From an uncultured Bacilli bacterium (GTDB lineage: Bacteria > Bacillota_I > Bacilli_A > RF39 > UBA660), in NCBI GenBank assembly GCA_947586295.1, contig CANPXQ010000060.1, positions 1 to 6,075 on the forward strand: a stretch of DNA of 6,075 bases, read 5' to 3'. Below are positions 4,737-6,075 of the stretch, in pieces. Under the pieces are notes generated by a model. It saw only the letters and a list, made by a program, of their open reading frames with translations, did not search any database and was not told the origin of the DNA. A program made the position numbers and the translations under genes. Position 1 is the stretch's first letter; each line of letters opens with the position of its first letter.

Positions 4737-6002
4737 ATGTTTCAAATAATTACCCAACTTTTTAATAAAAATAATAAAGATATTCGGAAAAGAATATATA
4801 TTACGTTATTTTGTTTAGGTGTTTTTTGTTTAGGAACGACGATTACTATTCCTTGGGCCTCTGTTGTTTATGATAATTTAGGTTTCTTAGAAATATTTAA
4901 CTTAATGAGTGGTGGTGGGTTAAGAAACTTTTCTATCTTTGGTTTAGGAGTTTCTCCTTACATTACTGCTTCAATCATAACGCAATTATTACAAACCGAT
5001 ATATTTCCTTATTTTAAAGAATTAAAGGATCAAGGTTATGTAGGTCGTCAAAAGATTAATAGTATAACTCGTTATTTAGGTATTATTTTAGGTTTTGTTC
5101 AATCTTATGTATTATGTGTATTTTACTTAAATGGTGCTGATGTTTATACGATGTTGAAAACTTCATTAGTTATGACTGCCGGTACAGCATTTTGTTTATG
5201 GATGGGAGATCAAATAACTAATAAAGGTATTGGTAATGGTCAATCAATGTTAATAATGGCTGGTATTATTCAAAGTATGCCAAGAATATTTACAGGAGCA
5301 TATGCTGGATTAGTAACAGCTAATGAAAGTGCTATAATGGGTTGGTTGTTCTTTGGTATATTTATTTTGATTTATATATTGATTATTGTTGGTATTATTT
5401 GGGTTCAATTAGCAGAAAGAAGAATTCCAATTCAATATGCTAATAGAACTAATAGTGCTTATGGTAATCAACAAAGTTATTTACCAATAAAAATCAATTC
5501 TGCCGGAGTTTTACCAGTAATATTCGCTTCTATTGTTTCGACAATACCAGCAACTATAGTTAATGTTATTGGTAATGAAGGGGCCATTAATTTTGTTAAC
5601 AAATATATTGTTAATACTTCCCTTACTGGATTTATATTATATGTTATATTAATATTCGTTTTTGGTTACGTTTATACTTTCTTCATTGCGATGAATCCTG
5701 ATGAAATGAGTAAAAATGTCAATGAAAGAGGCGGATATATACCAGGAATTAGACCAGGAGAAGATACTTCTAAGTATATTGCTAATTCCCTAGGAAAATT
5801 AACTGTTGTGGGTAGCTTGTTTTTAGTTATATTAGCAGCTTTACCCGTATTAATATCTAATTTTAGTAATTTACCTGCCAGTGTATCAATTGGTGGAACT
5901 GGTATTTTAATCGTTGTTGGTGTAGCAATTGAAACTTATAAACAACTAGAAAGTGGCTTAGTATCTCGCAGTTATACTGCCCGTCGAAAGAGACTAAGAT
6001 GA
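4737..6002 (+). CDS. secY: Preprotein translocase channel subunit SecY
   Basis: SecY is the membrane pore of the SecYEG translocon that exports unfolded proteins and inserts membrane proteins, with SecA or the ribosome docking on its cytosolic loops. The protein is 421 aa, slightly compact for the family. Ten membrane segments can be placed roughly at 19-38, 68-88, 110-131, 143-157, 170-190, 201-223, 254-275, 297-319, 353-376 and 383-402. The plug and second segment read FNLMSGGGLRNFSIFGLGVS (54-73), followed by PYITASIITQLL. Other hallmarks are DQITNKGIGNGQSMLIMAGI (158-177), the cytosolic loop with AERRIPIQYANR (226-237) and the C-terminal docking loop NPDEMSKN...GGYIPGIRPGEDTSKY (320-347). 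In segment 1 the common RxG-IPxPG pattern reads CLGTTITIPWAS. The end is basic (ARRKRLR). It overlaps adk by four bases (ATGA), and TGA is its stop. Confidence 0.97.
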   Translation: MFQIITQLFNKNNKDIRKRIYITLFCLGVFCLGTTITIPWASVVYDNLGFLEIFNLMSGGGLRNFSIFGLGVSPYITASIITQLLQTDIFPYFKELKDQGYVGRQKINSITRYLGIILGFVQSYVLCVFYLNGADVYTMLKTSLVMTAGTAFCLWMGDQITNKGIGNGQSMLIMAGIIQSMPRIFTGAYAGLVTANESAIMGWLFFGIFILIYILIIVGIIWVQLAERRIPIQYANRTNSAYGNQQSYLPIKINSAGVLPVIFASIVSTIPATIVNVIGNEGAINFVNKYIVNTSLTGFILYVILIFVFGYVYTFFIAMNPDEMSKNVNERGGYIPGIRPGEDTSKYIANSLGKLTVVGSLFLVILAALPVLISNFSNLPASVSIGGTGILIVVGVAIETYKQLESGLVSRSYTARRKRLR

Positions 6003-6075
6003 AAAATATAATTTTAATTGCTCCCCCAGCTGCGGGCAAAGGAACACAAAGTGAAATATTAGTTAAAGAATATGG
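5999..6075 (+). CDS. adk: Adenylate kinase, N-terminal fragment
   Basis: Adenylate kinase is a cytosolic enzyme that interconverts ATP plus AMP and two ADP. Only the first 25 residues are inside the window. They read MKNIILIAPPAAGKGTQSEI then LVKEYG, a first beta strand followed by a P-loop and helix. The identity rests on the family pattern GPPGAGKGTQ and on the secY-adk gene order usual in Firmicutes. The P-loop here is APPAAGKGTQ: the glycines expected at residues 8 and 11 are both alanine, while G13, K14, G15 and T16 are kept. The start ATG overlaps the secY stop as ATGA, with only a weak purine site (GAAAGAG, about 5985-5991) upstream, so it is probably translationally coupled. The lid, the NMP-binding domain and any zinc cysteines lie outside the window, so a related nucleoside monophosphate kinase cannot be fully excluded. 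Confidence 0.88.
   Translation, partial: MKNIILIAPPAAGKGTQSEILVKEY

Overview
The window is one dense run of fifteen same-strand (+) genes from the S10-spc ribosomal protein cluster. In order they are: rpsC (3' end only), rplP, rpmC, rpsQ, rplN, rplX, rplE, rpsZ-type rpsN, rpsH, rplF, rplR, rpsE, rplO, secY and adk (5' end only). There is no RNA gene, mobile element, CRISPR array, internal terminator or convincing promoter. No non-coding stretch exceeds 15 bases, so the whole window reads as the inside of one polycistronic transcription unit.

The organism looks like a low-GC member of the Bacillota, on the Bacilli/Mollicutes side. The DNA is strongly A+T rich. Most genes have strong GGAGG-type ribosome binding sites. 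S14 is the short four-cysteine zinc form. L14, L5, L16, S8 and SecY read as Firmicutes-type proteins. The gene for L30 (rpmD), normally between rpsE and rplO, is missing, as in many Mollicutes. The genetic code is nevertheless the standard bacterial one: all ten tryptophans are TGG, and TGA ends secY. An uncultured gut Bacilli lineage near the Mollicutes (for example RF39-like) or an Acholeplasma-like organism would fit; this placement is an inference.

Layout: bases 1-1001 hold the end of the S10 part (S3, L16, L29, S17). Bases 1013-4736 hold the spc part (L14, L24, L5, S14, S8, L6, L18, S5, L15). From 4737 come the protein translocation channel SecY and then adenylate kinase. Gene junctions are overlaps (23, 11, 4 and 1 bases) or gaps of 0-15 bases, and a stop codon often supplies the first bases of the next Shine-Dalgarno sequence. 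This suggests translational coupling, which would keep the subunit proteins stoichiometric.

No new biological system is present. Points worth a second look are: an L24 whose usual C-terminal segment is replaced by a lysine-rich low-complexity tail; the missing rpmD; an adenylate kinase P-loop in which two normally invariant glycines are alanines; a probable TTG start for rpmC; poor ribosome binding sites at rplE and rplF; and several substitutions at normally conserved ribosomal protein positions.
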